This document shows positions 41,578 through 49,257 of a stretch of 64,000 bases of DNA, in pieces. Within the stretch, counting starts at the first letter, position 1, and every line of letters begins with the position of its first letter. The position numbers and the translations under genes were made by a program. The notes beneath the pieces are model-generated. The model had not been told where the DNA came from. It ran no database searches and saw nothing but the letters and a program-made list of their open reading frames with translations. Source of the DNA: Asticcacaulis solisilvae (GTDB lineage Bacteria > Pseudomonadota > Alphaproteobacteria > Caulobacterales > Caulobacteraceae); assembly GCF_017875235.1 (NCBI RefSeq), contig NZ_JAGGMI010000003.1:372001-436000 (forward strand), written 5' to 3'.

Positions 41578-42554
41578 CCGGCGACGTCGAGTTGCGGCTG
41601 GGCTTCCCTCTGAAGAAACAACCAAGGAATAGCGCGGCGCCGGCCGAGGCTCACCCTGAAGACACGACCGAGGACGTCCAGGATGGGAAGGTTTCGTCTT
41701 CCCGCGCCGGCTTCCGCGCCATTCTTCATTATCTATGGGACCAGGCCGAGTTGACGCACTGGAAGCCCGGGATGAAAGGTAAGCGTAACTGGTGGGTCAT
41801 CCGTAGCCGGCTGCTGGGCGCGGCGGCGCGCATGACCGCCAAGGGAATGCGGCTGAACCGGCGACTCTTCATTCCCGAACCGTTCAAAGTAGAGGCCAAG
41901 GACGAAATCCGCTTGCGCCGCCGGGCCTTGCTGCAAACCGTCGCCAGCCACAAGGCCGCCCGGGAATTGATGATGTTCCTGGTTGAGGTCAAGGAAATCG
42001 CGCCGTCGACCTACGGCTACAAGGTGATTGCGAAAAACGTTCCCGACGATCCGCTCTACATGTCCGAGGAGCTTTACGGCACGATCCGCCGCCGCTTCGA
42101 GACGGAGCTTGAGATGTTCTCCAGGACCGAAGGGCACGGCCACCTACTTGCTTTCGGCACCCTATCGGTCAAACCCAGCGGAATCGTAACGATCGAAGAC
42201 CTGACGCTCATGGCGACGACGGCCGAATGGATTCCGGTCTGCGACGAAACCGAGGCCGTGATCGTCGACTATTCGGTCGCGACCGGCCGCGCCTTCGTCA
42301 AGCCCCTGAAATACAACATGGGGCCGGGCAGGGCGCTCGCGGCCGTTCTCTTTACCGACAGCCCCGAAAAGCCGACCGCCTTCTACGTGGTCCGGCCGGA
42401 CGAGACCGAAACGCTGATCAAAGCGCGAGAAGAATTGCTGCAGAGCGCGGCCACCCTTCCAGTCCTGTGGCGCCTGGCTGACGATCCGATACCCAGCTCA
42501 GTGATCGACGGAATTCCGACCGTCGGTCGACGGACGGTAGCCGCCGCCTCTTAA
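41574..42554 (+). CDS. DUF1173 protein, C-terminal part (split gene)
   Basis: The C-terminal 326 residues of DUF1173: VELRLGFPL, FRAILHYLWDQAELTHWKPG, KRNWWVIRSRLLGAA, LMMFLVEVKEIAPSTYGYKV and MATTAEWIPV. The frame is open from 41499, but conserved sequence begins after TTG 41574, whose TTGA overlaps the stop of the first part. That gives either coupled re-initiation of a naturally split protein or a single frameshift. No slippery heptamer is visible at the junction. Confidence 0.65.
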   Translation: MTGDVELRLGFPLKKQPRNSAAPAEAHPEDTTEDVQDGKVSSSRAGFRAILHYLWDQAELTHWKPGMKGKRNWWVIRSRLLGAAARMTAKGMRLNRRLFIPEPFKVEAKDEIRLRRRALLQTVASHKAARELMMFLVEVKEIAPSTYGYKVIAKNVPDDPLYMSEELYGTIRRRFETELEMFSRTEGHGHLLAFGTLSVKPSGIVTIEDLTLMATTAEWIPVCDETEAVIVDYSVATGRAFVKPLKYNMGPGRALAAVLFTDSPEKPTAFYVVRPDETETLIKAREELLQSAATLPVLWRLADDPIPSSVIDGIPTVGRRTVAAAS

Positions 42555-42588
42555 GCGAAAGGTCCGTATTGACTCCTGCGGTAATCGA

Positions 42589-42603
42589 GAACACATATAG
42601 AAC
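42589..42603. promoter_or_regulatory. SOS (LexA) box
   Basis: GAAC-ACATATA-GAAC, a perfect direct-repeat LexA box of the alphaproteobacterial type (GAAC-N7-GAAC), 21 nt before the next start codon. TTGACT lies at 42569-42574. It puts the downstream gene, and perhaps the SRAP gene after it, under SOS control. Confidence 0.75.
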
Positions 42604-42623
42604 GTGTTTCCGTGGAGAGTATC

Positions 42624-43433
42624 ATGCAGCCACTTCGGTTCAGGGTGAAAAGCGTCGACGGCGATATCCGCGCCGAAATCGAGCGCGAAGTCTGTCCGTC
42701 CGTCGGGCAGTCCCTGCTTGTCTTCGACTACCCATACGTGGCCAGGTTTGTCGTTGAGCAGCTGGAGCCGAGGAAAGACGTTCTGCCGTTCGATCTGCTG
42801 GAACCGGCAACGATCGTCCTGCGCAGGGCGGAAGTCATCGAGCAGTCGAACCGTGCCAAGCGCGGTATCGGTATCGACCTGGCGAATGACCTTGTGGCGC
42901 GGGTCGAAAAGATTGGCGAACTTGCCCGAACCTACATCACTGAAAAGCTGGCCCTCGAAATCTGCCATGCGGATCTTGTTGAGCTGTGCGCCGGCAGCGG
43001 TCTGACGTCAGACATAGCGTCCATCGACCTGTTCCTTTTCCGGGGCATTCCCATGACGGTGGGCGAGCGGGATTGCGACTGGAATGCGTATACGGCCTTC
43101 TGTGGCTTCAACGACGATATGTGCGTGCTCTACGTCACCCTGCCGGGTGGCCAGCCATTCGTCATGGAACCGCGCTACCTTGAGCTGATGCGCAAGATCG
43201 GCCGCGGCGAAGTCATGGAAGACGAAGCGGTCGAGGATGTCTGCCTCGGCCTGGTCGAGAAGGGGCTCCCGATCACCGACACGGTTCTGCAACGGATCAA
43301 GAATGCGGTATCCCTGGCGGTCGAAGGGATTATGCCGCCCTACGATGCAGCCCAGGAGCTGGTGCGCGTAACACAGCCAGCGCATTGTTCAGAGGCGTTG
43401 GCCGATACGACAGTGCAATGCGGTTCTAGATAA
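42624..43433 (+). CDS. Hypothetical SOS-controlled protein, 269 aa
   Basis: A 269-aa protein starting MQPLRFRVKSVDGDIRAEIE, with GGAGAG before ATG 42624 (a GTG at 42612 is less likely). I do not recognise a family. It is a mixed alpha/beta protein without membrane segments; the centre reads DFLFR-like IDLFLFRGIPMTVGERDCDW and MCVLYVTLPGGQPFVM. It has a perfect SOS box directly upstream and is followed 34 nt later by a SRAP gene, so a DNA-damage role is a fair inference. Confidence 0.65.
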   Translation: MQPLRFRVKSVDGDIRAEIEREVCPSVGQSLLVFDYPYVARFVVEQLEPRKDVLPFDLLEPATIVLRRAEVIEQSNRAKRGIGIDLANDLVARVEKIGELARTYITEKLALEICHADLVELCAGSGLTSDIASIDLFLFRGIPMTVGERDCDWNAYTAFCGFNDDMCVLYVTLPGGQPFVMEPRYLELMRKIGRGEVMEDEAVEDVCLGLVEKGLPITDTVLQRIKNAVSLAVEGIMPPYDAAQELVRVTQPAHCSEALADTTVQCGSR

Positions 43434-43467
43434 AGCAGTTGTTCCAGTAGCTGAGTAGAGTGAGCGT

Positions 43468-44100
43468 ATGTGTGGACGTTATGGCGGCCCCAAAGAACAT
43501 GAGGTCTTTTCCGGCTATCTGGCGGTTCCGCCGCCGTTTCGAAATCTGAAATTACAAGAGACGGAGATGTTGGCGGCGAGAACCGTCCAAGTGTATGCCC
43601 GAAATCAGGCCGGCGAACACGTATTGAAGGAGATGCGGTGGGGATTGATCCCGCCTAGCCATGTCTTGGCGCCGGAACTTTACGACGGCAACACCTTCCA
43701 CGCCCGGCTTGAAACCGTACATGAAAAGCCTGCCTACCGGGAGGCGTGGCTCAAGAAACGGCGCTGCCTGTTTCCGATGGCGCACTTCCAACAAAAGGTC
43801 AAAGCGGGTTCCGACTTATTTGGCCGGACGGACAAGACGGTGAAGCTGAACATCACCCGCGCCGATGACAGGCCGATGGGCGTGGCAGGCATCTACAGCG
43901 CCATCAAAACGCCGGCGGGCCTTGTCCTGTCGGTCGCCATGCTGACGCGGGCGCCCGGGCCGCGCATGTTAAAGATACATGACCGCGAACCGGTCGTGAT
44001 CGAGCCCGAGCAGTTTTCCGCCTGGCTCGACGGGGAGGACGATATCGGTCTGGCCGAGCCTTGGGCGGACAATGCCTTCGACTACAAACTGGTTGCTTAG
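43468..44100 (+). CDS. Divergent SRAP (YedK/HMCES-like) protein
   Basis: A 210-aa SRAP protein. SRAP proteins crosslink their Cys2 to abasic sites in single-stranded DNA and shield them. Cys2 is present (MCGRY) and so are RWGLIPP and ETVHEKPAYREAW. The usual Asn-Ala-Arg motif reads FHARLET here, and the catalytic-Glu segment (normally F-Y-E-W after RCL-P) reads RCLFPMAHFQQK with no Glu. The His region is IHDREPVVI. So DNA binding and crosslinking may remain while crosslink reversal is altered (inference). It shares the SOS-controlled region with the gene before it. Confidence 0.8.
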   Translation: MCGRYGGPKEHEVFSGYLAVPPPFRNLKLQETEMLAARTVQVYARNQAGEHVLKEMRWGLIPPSHVLAPELYDGNTFHARLETVHEKPAYREAWLKKRRCLFPMAHFQQKVKAGSDLFGRTDKTVKLNITRADDRPMGVAGIYSAIKTPAGLVLSVAMLTRAPGPRMLKIHDREPVVIEPEQFSAWLDGEDDIGLAEPWADNAFDYKLVA

Positions 44101-44816
44101 AACAGATCGAGCTGGGGTTTTGGCGTAGGCGCAAAGGCCGGATGGCGCGGTTCAGCCCATGGAGGGTCGAATTTCTGGCCTCGTGCGACCACCTGTAAAG
44201 TGCCATTCGCCAAAGGTCTCTGCAGGTCGAGTGCGTCATCGACATCGGCGGAGAGCCAGTAGTCTATGGACGCCGGCGTGCGCAGGATCACCGGCATGGC
44301 CTTTGGATGGAAGGTACCGACATCCTTATTCGCCTCCGTTGTCAGAAAGGCATAGAGATCGTCGGTCGATTCACCTTCGGACACTTTCCGCACGCTCGTC
44401 CAACTGGGAAGCCATATGCCGGCAAAGAAAAAGAGTGGCCGGTCTTCGGTCAAGGCGAACCATATATTTTCCTTCGATCCGCTGGCCTGATCAGGCTCGC
44501 AAAACGAAGTTACCGGTACGACGCAGCGGTTTTCGACGTCCAGCCATTGCCGCCAATGCCAAGAATCCGTTTCCCGGACATTCGTGACCCCATTGTCGTA
44601 GTTTTTCCCTTCGAGCGCCTTCGCACTCTTCGGCATCCCCCATCGCGACAGGGCGAGTTCGCGGCCATCGAGGGTATTGCGGACGATTGGTGCATATTCG
44701 TTTGGAAATACGTCAGGATGACTGCCGAGATTGTCCGCGTTGACGGCGACGCGCAAATACCTGGCAAACTCACGGATCGCTTCTTTGTTCGACGTCATGG
44801 AATAGAGATTGCACAT
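44097..44816 (-). CDS. SRAP (YedK/HMCES-like) protein
   Basis: A 239-aa SRAP protein on the minus strand with canonical features: MCNLYSM (Cys2), TNVRET (Asn/Arg), RCVVPVTSFCEP (catalytic Glu) and FHPKAMPVIL (His). It would protect abasic sites in single-stranded DNA by a covalent Cys2 bond. It is convergent with the divergent SRAP gene, overlapping it by 4 bp, and lies downstream of the Ku-LigD-XthA-DUF4385 run on the same strand after a 107-nt gap. Confidence 0.88.
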   Translation of the reverse strand: MCNLYSMTSNKEAIREFARYLRVAVNADNLGSHPDVFPNEYAPIVRNTLDGRELALSRWGMPKSAKALEGKNYDNGVTNVRETDSWHWRQWLDVENRCVVPVTSFCEPDQASGSKENIWFALTEDRPLFFFAGIWLPSWTSVRKVSEGESTDDLYAFLTTEANKDVGTFHPKAMPVILRTPASIDYWLSADVDDALDLQRPLANGTLQVVARGQKFDPPWAEPRHPAFAPTPKPQLDLF

Positions 44817-44923
44817 GGCGTCGCCTGTAAGCGTGGTCTGAAGCGCCTATCATCAAGTAATTCAAGGGTCGGGTCAAATGAACCGTGCATTTGGCGCTCA
44901 AGGGTGCCGCACGTTCCCAAACC

Positions 44924-45415
44924 TTAGCCAAAGCGCTTCTTCCACGCCTTCTTTTGATCGGCATAGCCGGAATTGGCTTCGGCGGCTCGCCACTTGTCGT
45001 AAAAAATTCTGGCGCTCTCCGCTTTCACGGGATCGCCCGTACCGCGATCAAGGGCGGCATGGCCGTGCTCGGCATCATACTTCTTTCCGCCCTTGTAATT
45101 GGCGTAGCGCCGGGCACGCGTATATCCCATCTGCAGAAACTTTCGCGCCATGTCGGCGCCCACGAAGTCCCCATCTTTCAGATAGGTCTCGAAGCGTTCG
45201 AAGATCGCAGTACTGGAGGCTTCAGCTATATCCGGCGTCTTGAAACGCCAGAGTGGCACCAGCTCGCTCTTATAAGGCTCGACAATCAAGACGCCCTGTT
45301 CCCCTTTGCCGACCTGATAAGCCTCGGGATGCTTACGATAGTCAATGTCCGGCTTCCAGGCATAGCTGGCCTTGTCGAAGTCCAGATAGGAGGGCTTCTG
45401 CGTCGAGTCAGGCAT
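44924..45415 (-). CDS. DUF4385 family protein
   Basis: 163 aa from ATG 45415 (MPDSTQKPSYLDFDKASYAW). Landmarks are YAWKPDIDYRKHPEAYQVGK, EQGVLIVEPYKSEL, PLWRFKTPDIA and MARKFLQMGYTRARRYANY, all typical of DUF4385, whose function is unknown. Its start overlaps the stop of the exonuclease gene by 8 nt, so the two are coupled. A frame open further upstream inside the exonuclease gene is a shadow. Genomic company with Ku, LigD and XthA suggests a DNA-repair role. Confidence 0.8.
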   Translation of the reverse strand: MPDSTQKPSYLDFDKASYAWKPDIDYRKHPEAYQVGKGEQGVLIVEPYKSELVPLWRFKTPDIAEASSTAIFERFETYLKDGDFVGADMARKFLQMGYTRARRYANYKGGKKYDAEHGHAALDRGTGDPVKAESARIFYDKWRAAEANSGYADQKKAWKKRFG

Positions 45416-46184
45416 CGCTGATCTCGATCCAGGTTGGCGCATGGTCCGATGTCTTCTCCCAGCCGCGGACCTCCCGATCCACGCCCGCCTGGCGCAGTCG
45501 CGGAGCCAGCACCGGGCTGCACAAAAGGTGGTCGATCCGCAGGCCGGAATTGCGTTCCCAGCGATTCCGGAAATAGTCCCAGTAGGTGAAAATCTGCGCG
45601 TCGGGATGCAGGTGACGCAGGCTATCTGTCCAGCCTTGCGCAACCAGGTTCGCATAGGCTGCCTTGCTTTCTGGCTGGAAAAGAGCGTCGCGAACCCAGC
45701 TCTTGGGGTTCAAGGCGTCCAGGTCGGTTGGAATGACGTTGTAGTCGCCGGCCAAAACGACCGGTATATCCGCTGCAAGCAGCTCTTCAGCATGCGCCTG
45801 CAACCGCGCAAACCAGGCCAGCTTGTAGTCAAATTTCGGGCCGGGTATCGGATTTCCGTTGGGCAGGTAAAGACATCCGACGAGAACCCCGTTGACGGCA
45901 GCCTCGATATAACGGCTCTGACTGTCGTTCTCATCACCCGGCAAACCTCGGCGGGTTTCGTGCGGTTCACCGTCGCGGCTTAGGATCGCAACGCCGTTCC
46001 AGCTTTTTTGACCAAGCCAGATGGCGCCATAGCCAGCCTTCTCCAATTCCTTCCGGGGAAATTTGTCGTCGGTCGCCTTAAGCTCTTGCAGGCACACCAC
46101 GTCAGGCTGCGTCTCTTCGAGCCAGCGAAGGAGGACGGCAAAATGCGAATGGATCCCGTTGATGTTGTAGGTGGCGATTTTCAT
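45408..46184 (-). CDS. xthA: Exonuclease III family protein
   Basis: A 258-aa XthA-type AP endonuclease/3' exonuclease with all motifs of the fold: ATYNINGI, CLQELKA (metal-binding Glu near 34), GDYNVIPTD (Asp/Asn near 147), RIDHLLCS and SDHAPTWIE (catalytic Asp-His near the end). It would cut at abasic sites and clean blocked 3' ends. In this operon it may supply the 3'-end processing that the adjacent LigD lacks (inference). Confidence 0.92.
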   Translation of the reverse strand: MKIATYNINGIHSHFAVLLRWLEETQPDVVCLQELKATDDKFPRKELEKAGYGAIWLGQKSWNGVAILSRDGEPHETRRGLPGDENDSQSRYIEAAVNGVLVGCLYLPNGNPIPGPKFDYKLAWFARLQAHAEELLAADIPVVLAGDYNVIPTDLDALNPKSWVRDALFQPESKAAYANLVAQGWTDSLRHLHPDAQIFTYWDYFRNRWERNSGLRIDHLLCSPVLAPRLRQAGVDREVRGWEKTSDHAPTWIEISDA

Positions 46185-46221
46185 TGGAATCCAAGCGTGA
46201 AGCTAAGGGAAGTACGTTCGT

Positions 46222-48219
46222 TCACTTCGGATCGATCTTTAGCGCTTTGAGGATTTCGGGTCTGATCTGCTGCCTGACTTCAAAATAGTCCGCCCAAGGA
46301 TCGGCTTTCTGTTTGTCCAGCCTCTTGACGATCGTCTCGATATTATAGTCGCTCGGCCTCAGCTTCGGGCTGAGTTCTTTCCAGAAGAGGGGAGTAGAAA
46401 CGCCGGCGCCGGAACGGGCTCGCACAGAAAACGCCGACGCAGCGGTCGACGTCAGATCGTTACGCAGATAGTCCACGAAGATCCGGCCCTTGCGCTTGGC
46501 CTTGCTCATATTGGCGATGAAGCGCATTGGGCTGTCCTGCGCCATCGACTCCGCGATCGCCTTGGTAAAGGCCTTGATTGCCGGCCAACCATATTTGCGC
46601 TCAATCGGCACCACGACGTGAAGACCTTTTCCGCCGGTCGTTTTCAGAAAGCTTTCCAGGCCAAGCTCCGTCATACGATCGCGGATTTCCGCCGCACCGT
46701 CGGTGACGCTTTCCCACGGCGCTTCCGGATCGGGATCGAGATCAAAGATCATGCGGTCGGGGAGAGTAGGCCGGTCAGCCCGACTGCCCCAGGGATGGAA
46801 TTCGATACCGCCCCATTGGACCAGAGACAGAAGGCCAAGTCGGTCCTCGATCTGCATATATTCTTCGGTCCGGTCCTTCACAGGCACGTCGACGGCCTTG
46901 ACGTTGTGCAGGCCGCCGCGTTCCGGCAGGTGGCGCTGGAAGAATTGCTGGCCGTCGACATTCTCCGGCACGCGCACGAGCGACAATGGCCGGTGGGCGA
47001 CATGCGGCAGGATGCGCTCGGCGACGCTCGCGTAATAGCGGGCCAGTTCGAGTTTGGTGACACCGAGTGCTGGGAACACGACGCGGTTCGGATGCGATAT
47101 GCCGATGCCTGAAACATCGATCCGATCGGAACTTTTGAGCGGTGCAGCCGGGTGCCGAGCTTTTGCAGGTTTTGCGGGCTCGGTAGTTACCTCGGCCGCT
47201 GCGGCCCTGACGGCTGTCGCGACGGGCAACGCCGTGTCGCGGGCTATCGCCTTCGCCGGCTTGTCTTCACGAAGACCTTGGAACGACGGATGACGCAGCC
47301 GCCCTTCCGGCGTCCACTCGGTAAATTCGACTTCGCAGACGAGCTTCGGCTCGATCCACGTACCTTTACCGACATCGGGCGGCAGCTTGCTGAAGGGCTT
47401 CGGGATCACCTTAATCTGGTCAAGCTTCTTACGAATTTCCCGGAGGGTGTCGTCATTGAAGCCTGTGCCGACCTTGCCGGCAAACTTTAACGTCGGGCCG
47501 TCGTAATAGCCCAACAGCAAAGATCGAAAACCTCGACCAACGTGGCTGGACTCGGTAAATCCAACGACGACAAATTCCTGGCGCTTATGGCATTTGACCT
47601 TCAGCCAGGCCTTACCGCGTTTGCCGGAATAGGGTGAGTCCACGCGCTTCGAGATGATGCCTTCCATGTCGAGGCTGCACAGGTGCGGCAGGAAGTTGGC
47701 GTTTTCTTGGAAGTGTTCGCTGTAGATGACGTGGTTGCCGAAATCGACGCCTGAGAAGAGAGCCTCCAGCTTGGCTTTACGCTGCAGCAGGGTTTGCCGG
47801 GAAACGTCCTCGCCGTTCAGAACGAGGAGATCGAAGACGTAATATTGCAGTTCGTCGCTACGGCCGGCCGTCAGTTCAGCCTTGAGCCGTGAAAAGCTCG
47901 ACGCGCCGTGTTCATTGAGAGCGACGATCTCACCGTCGAGAATGGCATTGTCGACCTTGAACGCTTTCAGGCGCCGGGCGATATCGCGATACTTCGACGT
48001 CCAGTCGAGGCCGGACCTTGAATACATGGTGACCTGCCCGCCATCGATGACGGTTAGGGTGCGGTAGCCATCGAACTTGACCTCGTGCACCCAGTCCGGC
48101 CCTTCAGGCACGGCATCGGCCAGTGTAGCCAGTTCAAGATCTCGGAACTGCAGGTTTGCCTTGGCGGTCTTCGCCGGCGAGGGTTTTGCCGAACGAGGCC
48201 GGTAGGTGAGGTCGTCCAT
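46222..48219 (-). CDS. ligD: LigD-type DNA ligase-polymerase without phosphoesterase domain
   Basis: 665 aa. The ATP-dependent ligase domain comes first, with the nucleotidyl-lysine motif VKFDGYR (Lys near 48), DGEIV and EGIISKR, then the OB part (WIEPKLVCEVEFTEWTPEGR). The C-terminal polymerase/primase domain starts near 370 (GIGISHPNRVVFP) with catalytic FDLDPDPE (near 489). Common LigD proteins of 800-900 aa also carry a phosphoesterase domain, which is absent here. It joins double-strand breaks with Ku. Its gene starts 2 nt after the Ku stop, so the two are co-translated. Confidence 0.92.
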   Translation of the reverse strand: MDDLTYRPRSAKPSPAKTAKANLQFRDLELATLADAVPEGPDWVHEVKFDGYRTLTVIDGGQVTMYSRSGLDWTSKYRDIARRLKAFKVDNAILDGEIVALNEHGASSFSRLKAELTAGRSDELQYYVFDLLVLNGEDVSRQTLLQRKAKLEALFSGVDFGNHVIYSEHFQENANFLPHLCSLDMEGIISKRVDSPYSGKRGKAWLKVKCHKRQEFVVVGFTESSHVGRGFRSLLLGYYDGPTLKFAGKVGTGFNDDTLREIRKKLDQIKVIPKPFSKLPPDVGKGTWIEPKLVCEVEFTEWTPEGRLRHPSFQGLREDKPAKAIARDTALPVATAVRAAAAEVTTEPAKPAKARHPAAPLKSSDRIDVSGIGISHPNRVVFPALGVTKLELARYYASVAERILPHVAHRPLSLVRVPENVDGQQFFQRHLPERGGLHNVKAVDVPVKDRTEEYMQIEDRLGLLSLVQWGGIEFHPWGSRADRPTLPDRMIFDLDPDPEAPWESVTDGAAEIRDRMTELGLESFLKTTGGKGLHVVVPIERKYGWPAIKAFTKAIAESMAQDSPMRFIANMSKAKRKGRIFVDYLRNDLTSTAASAFSVRARSGAGVSTPLFWKELSPKLRPSDYNIETIVKRLDKQKADPWADYFEVRQQIRPEILKALKIDPK

Positions 48220-48221
48220 GG

Positions 48222-49079
48222 TCAGCCGGCCTTTCTTGCAGTCGCGGCTTTTGGCTTTGCTTTAGCGGTTGACTTAGGCTTGGACTTATCCGGGCTGTCA
48301 TTGGCGGCGGCCGGTTCCTTCAAGCTGGCGCGTAGCGCGTCCATCAAGTTGACGACCTTGGCTGTCGGGCGCTCCTCAGGAATGACGGGTTCGCGGTTTT
48401 CGATACGGGAATCGACCAATTCCTTCAGCGCGTCGGTATAGCGGTCGTGGAACTCTTCCGGGACGAACTCGCCAATTTTGCGCTTGATCAACTGGGTCGC
48501 CAGATCTTTTTCGTCGGCATCGACCTTCGCTTCCTTGATGTCACCGAAAACGTAGCCGCTTTTCTTGATCTCGTCGGCATAGTGCAGGGTCTCAAGAAGC
48601 AGGCCAGGCCCACACGGTTTCACGGCGCACAAGCGCTCGCTGCCGGAGATAACGATCTGGCCCAGCCCCATCACCTTGGCCTCACGCATGGCATCGCGGA
48701 TAACCGCGAATGTGGCCAGGTCGCCCTTGCCTGATGGTGCTAGATAGTAGGGGGTGTCGAAATATACGGCGTCGACCGCGTCGTAAGGGACGAAGCGCAC
48801 GAGTTCCATTGTCTTGCTGGACGGGATCTTCAAGTCCTTGATCTCGTCGGGATCGAACAGGACGTATTCGCCCTTGTCGACCTCATAGCCTTTCACGATA
48901 TCGGCGCGGTCAACTTCGACGTCGCCGGCTACGAGCTTTTGTCGGACCCGCTCGCCGGTGGGCTTGTAAATCTGGTGGAAGGCGATCTTGCCCTTGGCGT
49001 CGATCGCCGTGAACATGTCGACGGTCAATGAAACGAGCGACACGCGAATGGTGCCGCTCCAATAAGGACGTACTGCCAT
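48222..49079 (-). CDS. ku: Ku protein (non-homologous end joining)
   Basis: A 285-aa bacterial Ku. It starts MAVRPYWSGTIRVSLVSLTV, contains YKPTGERVRQKLV, GYEVDKGEYVLFDPDEI and VRFVPYDAVDAVYFDTPYYL, all hallmarks of the Ku core, and has a lysine/alanine-rich C-terminal tail that binds DNA ends and recruits LigD. It heads the minus-strand repair operon. The 178-nt gap upstream (49080-49257) should hold the promoter; the only structure I see there is AGTCC-GGAAA-GGACT at 49146-49160, and no SOS box. Confidence 0.93.
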   Translation of the reverse strand: MAVRPYWSGTIRVSLVSLTVDMFTAIDAKGKIAFHQIYKPTGERVRQKLVAGDVEVDRADIVKGYEVDKGEYVLFDPDEIKDLKIPSSKTMELVRFVPYDAVDAVYFDTPYYLAPSGKGDLATFAVIRDAMREAKVMGLGQIVISGSERLCAVKPCGPGLLLETLHYADEIKKSGYVFGDIKEAKVDADEKDLATQLIKRKIGEFVPEEFHDRYTDALKELVDSRIENREPVIPEERPTAKVVNLMDALRASLKEPAAANDSPDKSKPKSTAKAKPKAATARKAG

Positions 49080-49257
49080 AACTAGCCTCGAATTTTGCGA
49101 GGTGAATACCGACTCAAACGGCTAGCAAACCGGCAGTAAGTTTTCAGTCCGGAAAGGACTAAACCTGCGCGGAAACCTGCGAAATCAAATTCCCGCCCTT
49201 ATGTTGTATAGCTTCATTGGGCTTTATGGGCCGCACGAGCCGATCACCCCAACACGA

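Noticed and set aside
41560-41580. Programmed ribosomal frameshift in DUF1173
   Set aside because: No slippery heptamer is present at the joint; re-initiation at TTG or a plain frameshift fits better.
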